Shown: piece after piece, positions 14,196-21,704 of the stretch
How positions within the stretch are numbered: the stretch's first letter is position 1
Layout of the letters: each line of letters opens with the position of its first letter
Source: CAZFDT01 sp964518335
GTDB taxonomy: Bacteria > Planctomycetota > Phycisphaerae > Phycisphaerales > Phycisphaeraceae
NCBI GenBank assembly: GCA_964518335.1
Contig: CAZFDT010000070.1
Span: forward strand, 1-25,704
Reading direction: 5' to 3'
Length of the DNA stretch: 25,704 nucleotides
Notes under the pieces: generated by a model
What the model saw: only the letters and a program-made list of their open reading frames with translations
Databases searched by the model: none
Told to the model about the DNA's origin: nothing
Translations under genes and position numbers: made by a program

Positions 14196-15524
14196 ATGGG
14201 CATCAAGGTCGTCAAGTTCGGTGGTACATCGCTCGCCAACGCCGAGCAGATACGCAAGGTGCGGCAGATTGTGGCGTCCGACGCGTCGCGGCGGTACGTG
14301 GTACCGTCGGCGCCGGGCAAGCGAACGGCCGACGACCGCAAGATCACCGATCTGCTGTACCTGTGCCACGAGAACGCGGCCCAGCGCATGGCGATCGACG
14401 ACGTGTGGGGGCTGATCGCCCAGCGCTACCTGGAGATAGTGCGCGAGCTGGGACTGAAGCTGGATCTGGGTCCGGTGCTGGAAGAGACGCGGCAGAGGAT
14501 TGTCCAGACCAGCCCGACGTCGAGCGGCGACTATGCCGCGAGCCGGGGCGAGTACCTCAACGGTCTGATCGTGGCGGAGCTGCTGGGTTACCCGTTCGTG
14601 GACGCGGCGGAGGTGGTGCTGTTCACGGAGGGAGGGCGGCTGGACGCGGATCGGACGTACCGGGCGGTGGCCGATCGGCTGGGGCCACTGCAGCGTGCGG
14701 TGGTGCCGGGGTTTTACGGGTCGATGCCCGACGGGAGCATCAAGACGTTCAGCCGGGGCGGCAGCGACATCAGCGGGGCGATCGTGGCGCGGGGGGTGAT
14801 GGCCGAGGTGTACGAGAACTGGACCGACGTGTCGGGGCTGTTGATGGCCGATCCTCGGATCGTCAAGGACCCGCGAGTGATCCAGACGATCACGTACAAG
14901 GAGCTGCGCGAGCTGGCGTACATGGGGGCGACGGTGCTGCACGACGAGGCGGTGTTCCCGGTGCGACAGGCGGGCATCCCGGTGAACATCCGCAACACGA
15001 ACGACCCCGACGCCCCCGGAAGTCTGATCTTCCGCGGCGACCTCAATAAAAAGCCCACGCAGTTCACGATCAGCGGCATCGCGGGTCGCAAGGACTTCAC
15101 CGTCATCGCCATCGAGAAGGCGATGATGAACGCGGAGATTGGCTTCGGGCGGCGCGTGCTGTCGGCGCTGGAGGTCAACGGCGTGTCGTTCGAGCACACG
15201 CCCAGCGGCATCGACACGATGAGCGTCGTCGTTGCCGATGACCAGCTCAAGGGCAAGCTCGACAAGGTCGTCGCCGACATCCGCGTCGAGTGCAAGCCCG
15301 ACTCGATCGAGGTGTATCCCGACATGGCGTTGATCGCCACGGTGGGCCGGGGCATGGCGCACGTGCCGGGCACCGCCGCCAAGGTGTTCGCCGCGCTCGC
15401 CGACGCGGGCGTCAACGTGCGCATGATCGACCAGGGGTCGAGCGAGATCAACATCATCGTCGGGGTGGAGACGGCCGACTTCGAGAAAGCGGTGCGGGCG
15501 ATCTACGCGGCATTTGTGGGCTGA
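14196..15524 (+). CDS. lysC: aspartate kinase
   Basis: This 442-residue enzyme catalyses the first step of the aspartate pathway (Lys, Met, Thr and diaminopimelate), L-aspartate + ATP to 4-phospho-L-aspartate. Visible motifs are VVKFGGTSLA at residues 5-14, GFYGSMPDGSIKTFSRGGSD, SGAIVARGV, VSGLLMADPRI and KELRELAYMGATVLHDEAVFP. Two C-terminal ACT domains follow from about residue 290 (DFTVIAIEKAMMN and MALIATVGRGMAHVPGTAAK), the site of allosteric control. The start at 14196 has AGGA nine bases upstream; the TTG at 14172 is less likely. The gene is monocistronic here, and its last 22 bases overlap the antisense sigma-fusion gene. Confidence 0.95.
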   Translation: MGIKVVKFGGTSLANAEQIRKVRQIVASDASRRYVVPSAPGKRTADDRKITDLLYLCHENAAQRMAIDDVWGLIAQRYLEIVRELGLKLDLGPVLEETRQRIVQTSPTSSGDYAASRGEYLNGLIVAELLGYPFVDAAEVVLFTEGGRLDADRTYRAVADRLGPLQRAVVPGFYGSMPDGSIKTFSRGGSDISGAIVARGVMAEVYENWTDVSGLLMADPRIVKDPRVIQTITYKELRELAYMGATVLHDEAVFPVRQAGIPVNIRNTNDPDAPGSLIFRGDLNKKPTQFTISGIAGRKDFTVIAIEKAMMNAEIGFGRRVLSALEVNGVSFEHTPSGIDTMSVVVADDQLKGKLDKVVADIRVECKPDSIEVYPDMALIATVGRGMAHVPGTAAKVFAALADAGVNVRMIDQGSSEINIIVGVETADFEKAVRAIYAAFVG

Positions 15525-17017
15525 GCGTGGCCAGCCTGCGCGAGGTCGCGCCTCGGGGCCGCCAACCAGGCCAGGACGGTGGCGAGGTGGTCCATTTGGC
15601 CCAGGGTGCGAGCGCCGAACCAGCCGAATCGCCAGCATTGTGCGACGACGACACGGCCGCGGCCGATCTGGCCGACGATGTAGGCCGGCGGCTCGACCGT
15701 GCCCAGGCCGGCGATGCCGTGCTGCTGGGGCGTGACCGTGTAGTTCTTGGTGATGAGCACGCGGGCGCCCGGGCGTGGTCGAAAGACCGGCCCGCAGCCG
15801 GTGATGAGCATGCGGTCGCCCGGTTGCAGTGGACCCAGCAGCGGGTGCTCCTCGCGCACCGTCGCCGGCACCTGCAGGCCGCACCGGGACAGGTGAGACT
15901 GATAAACGGGCGAGTCGGCCAGCAGGAGGGCGGCCATGTCGGGGTTCCACCAGTGACTGGCGTGAAGGTCGGCGCCGCCGGGGCTGAGGTACCACTCCTT
16001 GAGCAGGCCGACGCCGGCGTGGACGGCCTGGTGAATGGCCTTGGCGATCGGCGCCGTGAGGATGCTCGAACCCAGGAGGATGACATCCAGGGTCTGCAGG
16101 CCCTGCGTATCGGTCACATCAAGCAGGCCGGCGGTCAGGCCGTAGCTGCGCATGGCGACCTCGACCGGGCCGCGGTCGCTCGTGTCGGGCTCGACGATGC
16201 TCACCAGTTCGAAGCCCGGGTCGGTGAGAAACTCGAGCGAATGCACCTGACTTTCGATGGGTCGGGACGGGCCGTTGTAGGCCGGCACCACGGTGTTAGA
16301 GTAGCTCAGAAACGCCCCGACGCGAATGGGGCGAGACCATCCGGGCATCAGCGCGGTGGCCGCATGCGATGCTGGATTCGGCCCCAAGGCGCGCCAGTCG
16401 GGGGCGAAACGCAGACCCTCGCCGGCGAATGTGTCGGGAAGCATCATCGGGTCGCCGAAGTGCTCGGCCAGCGTCAGGTCGTCCACGTCGCGCACGCCCA
16501 TGTCTTCGAGCACCGCCGCCAGATCCGCCAGGGCGTTGTGAACACGACGGCTGGCTGTGGCAGGCGAGATGCCCAGTTGCCCGGCGATCACCCGCAGTGG
16601 CACTTTCGTGAAGAATCGCTGGGCGATCAACTCTCGGGTCGGCGGGTCGAGCTCGCGCATGGCCAGATGCAGGCGGGCGTGGATCTGATCGTGCGTGTGC
16701 CGATGCGCCGTGACCTCCGGTGGCGCCAGCGACGCCAGCCCTTGCTGGCGCCTCTGCTGGCTGACATTCCGCCGGATCAGATCGATGCAGGTCGTGTGCG
16801 CCGCGGTGGTGAGCCAAAGCTCCGGTTCGCCCGGGATTGCATCGGCGTGCCGCACGAGCTTGAGCAGCGTCTCCTGCACGGCGTCCTCGATGTCCTCGTG
16901 CCGGCGCAGATAGCGGCGGGCAACGCTGGCGACCAGCGGCCGCCACGCCTGCATCAGTCGCTGCTGCGCCTGAGGCGAGCGATCCACATCGAACCGAGCC
17001 AGCAGTGGGTGCGTCAT
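15503..17017 (-). CDS. ECF sigma factor fused to a ThuA/glutamine-amidotransferase-like domain
   Basis: This is a 504-residue protein. Residues about 20-85 form sigma region 2 (YLRRHEDIEDAVQETLLKLV, then ELWLTTAAHTTCIDLIRR). Residues about 115-172 form region 4 with its helix-turn-helix (LRVIAGQLGISPATASRRVH). From about residue 229 follows a region of about 260 residues with the flavodoxin-like pattern of ThuA/class I glutamine-amidotransferase-fold proteins: IRVGAFLSYSNTVV, TLDVILLGSSILTAPIAKAI, VHAGVGLLKEWY, HPLLGPLQPGD, PAYIVGQIGRGRVVVAQCW and MDHLATVLAWLA. I see no clear catalytic Cys triad, so the domain may sense rather than catalyse. An ATG at 17017 or a TTG at 17032 could start it. 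It follows an ankyrin gene with an 11-base gap, or a TTGA overlap if TTG is used. Promoter targets are unknown. Confidence 0.75.
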   Translation of the reverse strand: MTHPLLARFDVDRSPQAQQRLMQAWRPLVASVARRYLRRHEDIEDAVQETLLKLVRHADAIPGEPELWLTTAAHTTCIDLIRRNVSQQRRQQGLASLAPPEVTAHRHTHDQIHARLHLAMRELDPPTRELIAQRFFTKVPLRVIAGQLGISPATASRRVHNALADLAAVLEDMGVRDVDDLTLAEHFGDPMMLPDTFAGEGLRFAPDWRALGPNPASHAATALMPGWSRPIRVGAFLSYSNTVVPAYNGPSRPIESQVHSLEFLTDPGFELVSIVEPDTSDRGPVEVAMRSYGLTAGLLDVTDTQGLQTLDVILLGSSILTAPIAKAIHQAVHAGVGLLKEWYLSPGGADLHASHWWNPDMAALLLADSPVYQSHLSRCGLQVPATVREEHPLLGPLQPGDRMLITGCGPVFRPRPGARVLITKNYTVTPQQHGIAGLGTVEPPAYIVGQIGRGRVVVAQCWRFGWFGARTLGQMDHLATVLAWLAAPRRDLAQAGHAQPTNAA

Positions 17018-17028
17018 CGGCGACCCTG

Positions 17029-17730
17029 TCAAGGAGAGGCCTGGCGTCCGGGCAACGCCAGGGCGTCGGTGCGGCCGAGTTGCGCCGCCACCGCGCGAGC
17101 CGTGCGGCCTTGGCCGTCGGGCGCGTCGGGGTCGGCACCGGCGAGCAAAAGCAGATGCATCATACTCCCGGGCGCCTCAGGATTTTCAATGGCCTCGATG
17201 AGCGGCCGTCGATCGCACGCGGGCACGCCGTTGGCGTCGGCGCCGGCGGCCAGCAGGGCGCGCACCATCGTGTCGTCGCTGAGGTTGGCCGCCACGATCA
17301 GCGGGGCGATGCCCAGATGCGTGCGGTTGGGGTCGGCTCCGGCGTCGAGAAGTGCGGCCGCGTTGGCCGTTCGGCCCACCACCAGCGCCATGAGCAGCGG
17401 CGTCGGATAGCGCGCCGACGCCCCGTCCGGATTGGCTCCGCTCGCCAGCACTGCCATCAGCACCGCCAGATCGGCCTTCATCGCCGCCCGCGTCACCGGC
17501 GAGTCGCCAAATGCGTCGCCGCCGTTGATGTCCGCACCGTCCGCCAAGGCCCGGCGGATCGCCGCCACGTCCTCGGCGTCAATCGCGCTGAACAATCGGG
17601 CTTGCTCGGCAGGTCGCCTCGCCAGCCGCGCCACGCGACTGGCGCCCCCCAGCCATGCGGGTGAAAGCGCCACCACCAACACGACCACCAGCGGTTTCCA
17701 CGACCACGACAACATGCGCCACGGCATCAT
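17029..17730 (-). CDS. ankyrin-repeat protein with N-terminal signal/anchor
   Basis: This protein of about 233 residues starts at the ATG at 17730, which has GGAAGGAG six bases upstream; an in-frame ATG at 17760 lacks such a site. A hydrophobic segment (PLVVVLVVALSPAWLGG) near the N-terminus indicates export or membrane anchoring. About five ankyrin repeats follow, with ALADGADINGGDAFGDSPV, VLASGANPDGASARYPTPL, LLDAGADPNRTHLGIAPLI, LLAAGADANGVPACDRRPL and LLLAGADPDAPDGQGRTA. The repeat region should bind a protein partner outside the cytoplasm. It is the first gene of a two-gene operon with the sigma-fusion gene, so it may be part of the same signalling unit, although anti-sigma motifs are not visible. 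Confidence 0.85.
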   Translation of the reverse strand: MMPWRMLSWSWKPLVVVLVVALSPAWLGGASRVARLARRPAEQARLFSAIDAEDVAAIRRALADGADINGGDAFGDSPVTRAAMKADLAVLMAVLASGANPDGASARYPTPLLMALVVGRTANAAALLDAGADPNRTHLGIAPLIVAANLSDDTMVRALLAAGADANGVPACDRRPLIEAIENPEAPGSMMHLLLLAGADPDAPDGQGRTARAVAAQLGRTDALALPGRQASP

Positions 17731-17871
17731 CGCCAGCTCCTTCCGGGAGCGTCGCCCCATCGGGCGCCTCCCGAAGCTATAACGCAGGCGACCGCGTTTG
17801 TTTCACACGATTGGTTGACGATTCGGCCACGTCGCGTGTCGGTGCGCTGTACAGTGTGGCCTTCCGTACCG

Positions 17872-18840
17872 ATGTCTCCGACGCTCAAATTCCTGATCTT
17901 CGCCGCCTTCAGCATGGCGTCGCTGTGGGCGGGGTATCTGTGTCGCCGCCAGCGCTGGCTGCACGAGGACGTGAGTCGGCCGGTGCATTTCCACACCATC
18001 GCGTGGGTGTGGTCGCTGGTGTCGCTGCTGAGTCTGTGGCGGGCGCCGCTGGTCGCGGCCGACCTGGGTCTGGTCGTCATGCAGGTGGCGATCGTCGCCG
18101 CGGCGGGTTACGGGGCGATCCCGATCGCGCGGCTGACAGGCCGGTCGCGCGACGCCACGGGCGTGATCGCCGTCGCCGCCGCCGGGGGCAACCTGGGCTT
18201 CACCCTGGGCGCCTACCTCTGCTACAGCGTGCTCGATGATTCGCTGCGCGCCCTGGGTTACGCCATCGCCTACGTGTCGGTCATGCAGATCGCCGCCGTG
18301 GTGCTGACCTACCCGATCGCGCGGCACTTCGGCAGGGAAGGCCGCGGCGGCTCGCTGGTCTGGCTCATGGCCCGAAACCTCCTCGACCTCCGCGCCATGC
18401 CCCTCTACGGCGCGATGGCGGGACAGTTGCTGGGCGCCAACGGCATCGCCCTGCCCCCCTGGATCACCGACGCCTACGTGCTGGACATCCTGTTCTACGT
18501 GGGCAGCTTCGGCGGGTACTTCGGCATCGGGCTTCGCCTGCGGTTGGGCGACTCGTTCCGCCACATCCCCGAGCACGCGGTCCTGGCGGGCATGAAGTTC
18601 GCCTTCATCCCGATCGTGACGATCCTGCTGCTGTGGACCCTGTCGCCGACCTCGTGGGCGCTGGGCGACACGGCGCGGCAGGTGGTGCTGGTCCAGAGCT
18701 TCATGCCCACCGCCATCCAGACGGTCATGCTGGCCAACCTGTTCCACATGGACGTGAGGCTGGCGAGCGTGCTGTGGCTGTGGAACCTGCTGCTGTTCTT
18801 CGTCGTGCCGATGCCGTTGATCTTCGTGCTGTTCGGTTGA
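17872..18840 (+). CDS. AEC-type (auxin efflux carrier family) permease-like membrane protein
   Basis: This 322-residue integral membrane protein has about ten hydrophobic segments in a 5+5 arrangement. The first half ends with VAAAGGNLGFTLGAYLCYSV, which resembles the conserved N-x-G substrate region of AEC transporters. The second half has IPIVTILLLWTLSPTSWAL and SFMPTAIQTVMLANLFHMD. AEC proteins move organic anions such as malate or related acids; the substrate here is unknown. The start at the ATG at 17872 (MSPTLKFLIF) removes a basic non-membrane leader that a TTG at 17815 would add. It is divergent from the ankyrin/sigma pair. Two hairpins follow the stop. Confidence 0.75.
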   Translation: MSPTLKFLIFAAFSMASLWAGYLCRRQRWLHEDVSRPVHFHTIAWVWSLVSLLSLWRAPLVAADLGLVVMQVAIVAAAGYGAIPIARLTGRSRDATGVIAVAAAGGNLGFTLGAYLCYSVLDDSLRALGYAIAYVSVMQIAAVVLTYPIARHFGREGRGGSLVWLMARNLLDLRAMPLYGAMAGQLLGANGIALPPWITDAYVLDILFYVGSFGGYFGIGLRLRLGDSFRHIPEHAVLAGMKFAFIPIVTILLLWTLSPTSWALGDTARQVVLVQSFMPTAIQTVMLANLFHMDVRLASVLWLWNLLLFFVVPMPLIFVLFG

Positions 18841-18859
18841 TCCGACCAGGGCCTGCACG

Positions 18860-18885
18860 CCGGACCTGAGTCCTCGAAGGTCCGG
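18860..18885 (+). terminator. hairpin after the AEC-type permease gene
   Basis: A perfect 8-bp stem CCGGACCT/AGGTCCGG encloses a 10-base loop, 20 bases after the stop codon. No T-run follows, so termination is only a suggestion. Confidence 0.45.
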
Positions 18886-18912
18886 ATTGAACGTGGCCAT
18901 CGCGCTCCCTAT

Positions 18913-18938
18913 CCGGGGCTTGGGGGACTCAGCCCCGG
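18913..18938 (+). terminator. second hairpin between the permease and the next gene
   Basis: A perfect 8-bp stem CCGGGGCT/AGCCCCGG encloses a 10-base loop, the same geometry as the hairpin at 18860-18885. It lies just upstream of the -10 box at 18950. It could end transcription or insulate the next promoter. Confidence 0.4.
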
Positions 18939-18949
18939 CGTGGAAGCCG

Positions 18950-18955
18950 TACAAT
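18950..18955 (+). promoter_or_regulatory. -10 box placed for leaderless transcription
   Basis: TACAAT ends 6 bases before the ATG at 18962, so RNA synthesis would begin at or next to the start codon. No Shine-Dalgarno sequence precedes that ATG and no good -35 box is seen. Confidence 0.45.
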
Positions 18956-18961
18956 CACGCC

Positions 18962-20416
18962 ATGGCCGATGTGCGACCCCAACTCGACGCCATCATGGAC
19001 GACGCCAGCCGGGCGCTGGTGGCGATGGACTATCTCACGTGCGAGGCGCGGTGCATCGAGGCGCTGGGCCAGGCGCGTGCGGCCGAGGACTGGTCGTACT
19101 ACGCCCGAATCCTGCTGCCGCTGCAGGAGGCGAGGCGACAGCGGCGGATGATCGCGGCCGAGGGCACGATCCGCGTCGGCACGCCCGACCTCAAGGATGA
19201 GCCGGCGACGTGGCTGGAGCGCCTGTCGCCCGGTTGCGTGGTGATGACTCCGCCGCACACGCCCGACCAGGCTGGCCAACTGCAACAGTTGGCGAGGCGG
19301 AGGCGGCTGCACGTGGAGGTGCTCTTCGCCGAGCCGGGCCAGTCGGCGTGGCGGCTGCGCACGAGCGCCGGGCGCGTGGCCGAGTGCGATTTCCGTCCGC
19401 CGCCGGTCGAGTGCCTGCACCGCTGGCTGAGCGACCCCGCCGACGGCCGCCGCCAGGACGCCGCCGAATGGTTCATCGACGCCACCGAGGCGCTGGGCGA
19501 CGCCCTGATCGAAGGCGTGGGTGAGGCCCCGGGGACGCGCGGGCGCATCGTCGCCTTGGAGTCATGCCTCGACGCCATGACCGACCACGAGAAGCTGCAC
19601 CAGCGCCTGGCCGACGCCGCCCGCGCCATGAAGCACCACCCTGACATGCCCACGCCCACCCCCACGTCCACGTCCAGGCCCGCCGCCGCGTCGCCGTCCA
19701 CCTCGCCCAGCGCCCGAGGCAAGGGCATCGGCGTGGGCAAGATCATCCGTAACATCGCGCTGTTCCTGATCGTGTTCGCCGTGCTGCTGGGCGCCGGGGC
19801 CTGGTGGATGTGGAGCCGCACCCCCGCGCACTGGTCGCGGCATCAGGCCTGGAAGCATCAGTTCACTGCAGCGGAGCGGATGCAGATGGCCGTCGCGCTG
19901 GAGACCCGCGTGATCAACGCCCTCACCCGCGTGAACGGCACGGACGTGCGGACTATCGAGGCCACGCCCGACGAGATCAACGCCTGGCTGGATCAGCGCG
20001 CCCGCGACCTGCTGTCCCACCAGAGCATCGCCGTGCCCGGCGAGATCGGCGACGCCACCTTCGCCGTCAACGGCCATCAGCCGGTGCTCGCCTTCGAGCT
20101 GTCCACCGCCGAGATCAGCCAGATCGTCAGCCTCTACGGCGACCTGAAGCTCCGCGACGACGGAACCGCGTTCTTCCGCATCGACAAGGTGCTCGGCGGC
20201 GAACTGCCCATCCCCGCCGGCATGCTCACCGGGCACATGAGCAAGAGCGTGCCCGAGCATTACGCCAGGCGGGTCGAGGAGTTTGCCCAGGGCTTTCGCG
20301 GCGTCGACTTCGAGCCGGTGTTCGACCTCGACCCCGACCGCCGCTGGCGCGTGCTGGCCGTGGAGATGCAGCCCGAGAAGGTCACGATGACCGTGCGGGT
20401 CGAGCCGCGGCGATAG
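18962..20416 (+). CDS. membrane protein of unknown function with central transmembrane helix
   Basis: This 484-residue protein is not recognised. An N-terminal soluble part has an alpha-helical repeat-like start (DASRALVAMDYLTCEARCIEAL) and a region reading RLSPGCVVMTPPHTPDQAGQL. A Pro/Ser/Thr linker (about residues 225-250) leads to one transmembrane helix (IIRNIALFLIVFAVLLGAGA, about 261-284), and a C-terminal domain of about 200 residues follows on the other side. That part has ATPDEINAWLDQRARDLL and LGGELPIPAGMLTGHM and looks like a folded extracytoplasmic domain. The ATG at 18962 fits the -10 box at 18950; an upstream GTG-like extension is unlikely. The UbiX gene follows after 36 bases. 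Confidence 0.7.
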   Translation: MADVRPQLDAIMDDASRALVAMDYLTCEARCIEALGQARAAEDWSYYARILLPLQEARRQRRMIAAEGTIRVGTPDLKDEPATWLERLSPGCVVMTPPHTPDQAGQLQQLARRRRLHVEVLFAEPGQSAWRLRTSAGRVAECDFRPPPVECLHRWLSDPADGRRQDAAEWFIDATEALGDALIEGVGEAPGTRGRIVALESCLDAMTDHEKLHQRLADAARAMKHHPDMPTPTPTSTSRPAAASPSTSPSARGKGIGVGKIIRNIALFLIVFAVLLGAGAWWMWSRTPAHWSRHQAWKHQFTAAERMQMAVALETRVINALTRVNGTDVRTIEATPDEINAWLDQRARDLLSHQSIAVPGEIGDATFAVNGHQPVLAFELSTAEISQIVSLYGDLKLRDDGTAFFRIDKVLGGELPIPAGMLTGHMSKSVPEHYARRVEEFAQGFRGVDFEPVFDLDPDRRWRVLAVEMQPEKVTMTVRVEPRR

Positions 20417-20452
20417 GCCTATGATTGGCCGACCGCGGGGCGGAGCCTGGCC

Positions 20453-21043
20453 ATGAGCAAGCGTATCGTCGTCGGCATCAGCGGGGCCAGCGGGGCGGTG
20501 TACGCCCGGCGACTGCTGCAGTTGTCCGCCCACGCCGGGTGCGACATCCACCTGGTCGTCAGCCCGCTGGGTCAGCGGCTGCTCCACGACGAGCTGGGGA
20601 TGGAGGGCGTCGATCTCGACGCGCTCACCGGCGGGCGGGCGTCGCAGGTGACGCTGCACAGCCACCGCGATGTCGGAGCCCCCGTCGCCAGCGGGTCGTT
20701 CGCCCACGACGGCATGGTCATCGTGCCCTGCTCGAGCAACACGCTCTCGGCCGTCGCCACCGGGCAAGCGCAGCACCTGATGCACCGGGCCGCCCACGTC
20801 ACGCTCAAGGAGCGCCGCCGCCTCGTGCTGGTCCACCGCGAGATGCCCCTGTCGCTGATCGACATCCGCAACATGGAGCAGGCCACGCTCGCCGGGGCGA
20901 TTCTCTGCCCGGCCAACCCCGGTTTCTACATGCTGCCGCGTCGCGTCGAGGACCTGGTCGATTTCGTCGTCGCCCGCGCGCTGGACCTGCTGGGCGTCGA
21001 GCACGACCTCAACGTGCGCTGGACAGGCCATGTCTCGCGTTGA
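20453..21043 (+). CDS. ubiX: flavin prenyltransferase UbiX
   Basis: This 196-residue enzyme prenylates FMN to make prFMN, the cofactor of UbiD-type decarboxylases, here probably for quinone synthesis. Motifs are the N-terminal FMN-binding IVVGISGASGAVYARRLLQ, the central PVASGSFAHDGMVIVPCSSN and TLSAVATGQAQHLMHRAAH, LVLVHREMPLSLIDIRNM, and the C-terminal ICPANPGFYMLPRRVEDLVDF. Length is normal for the family. A GCGGAG ribosome site precedes the ATG, and TATGAT about 28 bases upstream could be a -10 box. A UbiA-type prenyltransferase lies 0.7 kb downstream, which supports a role in menaquinone formation. Confidence 0.95.
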   Translation: MSKRIVVGISGASGAVYARRLLQLSAHAGCDIHLVVSPLGQRLLHDELGMEGVDLDALTGGRASQVTLHSHRDVGAPVASGSFAHDGMVIVPCSSNTLSAVATGQAQHLMHRAAHVTLKERRRLVLVHREMPLSLIDIRNMEQATLAGAILCPANPGFYMLPRRVEDLVDFVVARALDLLGVEHDLNVRWTGHVSR

Positions 21044-21143
21044 GCGCGCCGGGTCGTCCCCGACCCCGGCGTCTATGTCTTCTCGACGCGCCGGACCAAG
21101 CAAGCCGCCGGGGCCGGGGACGGCCCGGCTCGCTTCCCCGCTA

Positions 21144-21149
21144 TATATT
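21144..21149 (+). promoter_or_regulatory. -10 box of the NUDIX gene, leaderless geometry
   Basis: TATATT ends 6 bases before the ATG at 21156, the same spacing as at 18950-18962. No ribosome binding site lies before that ATG. The -35 region has no clear consensus. Confidence 0.5.
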
Positions 21150-21155
21150 GCTCAC

Positions 21156-21704
21156 ATGAACCTCGAAGAAACCACCCTCAGCAGCCGGTGCGTTTACGAC
21201 GGCAAGCTGCTGAAGGTGCATGATGACATCGTGCGACTGCCCAGCGGTCGCGAAGGCTGGCGCGAGTGGGTCGATCACCCCGGCGGGGTCATCGTCGTGC
21301 CGATGCTGTCGCCGACGACGGTACTGATGCTGCGGCAGTTCCGCTACGCCACGAAGCGTGTGATGTACGAGCTGCCGGCGGGCCTGATGGATAAACCCGG
21401 CGAGCCCCCGGAAATAGCGGCGGCGAGAGAACTGTTGGAGGAGACGGGCTACACGCCTGGACAACTGCAGCACCTGGGCCGCTTCTTCAGCCAGTCGGGC
21501 TTTTGCACCGACGTGGCCCACTTCTTCCTCGCCACCGACCTGCGGGCCGGCAGCGCTACGCCCGAGCAGGACGAGCACTTCGAGTACGTGCATCTGGATC
21601 TGGACGAGGCGATCCACATCGTCATGGGCGAGCCGATCCAGGACGCGCGCACGCTGCTGGGGCTGCTGCTGGCGCAGCGCCGGCTGGTGGAGTCTGGCCG
21701 GTGA
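21156..21704 (+). CDS. NUDIX hydrolase, ADP-ribose pyrophosphatase type
   Basis: This 182-residue protein is expected to split ADP-ribose or a related nucleoside diphosphate derivative. The NUDIX box runs from GLMDKPGEPPEIAAARELLE into ETGY; the REL-x-EE-x-G-Y core is complete, and the G-to-first-E spacing is one residue longer than the textbook motif. The N-terminal GKLLKVHDDIVRLPSGREG and VIVVPMLSPTTVLMLRQFRY are typical of ADP-ribose pyrophosphatases, as is QSGFCTDVAHFFLATDL. The ATG at 21156 gives the standard N-terminus (the frame is open upstream to 21030 without motifs). The stop overlaps the GTG of the UbiA gene (GTGA), so the two are translationally coupled. Confidence 0.92.
   Translation: MNLEETTLSSRCVYDGKLLKVHDDIVRLPSGREGWREWVDHPGGVIVVPMLSPTTVLMLRQFRYATKRVMYELPAGLMDKPGEPPEIAAARELLEETGYTPGQLQHLGRFFSQSGFCTDVAHFFLATDLRAGSATPEQDEHFEYVHLDLDEAIHIVMGEPIQDARTLLGLLLAQRRLVESGR

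Noticed and set aside
15290..17410. 706-codon plus-strand frame
   Set aside because: It is the antisense shadow of the sigma-fusion and ankyrin genes. Their protein motifs are clear on the other strand, and this frame shows only Arg/Gly-rich composition.
17815..17871. TTG start adding 19 residues to the AEC-type permease, and TTGACG/TACAGT as its promoter
   Set aside because: The extra residues are basic and not membrane-like. The two boxes are 29 bases apart, too far for a standard promoter.
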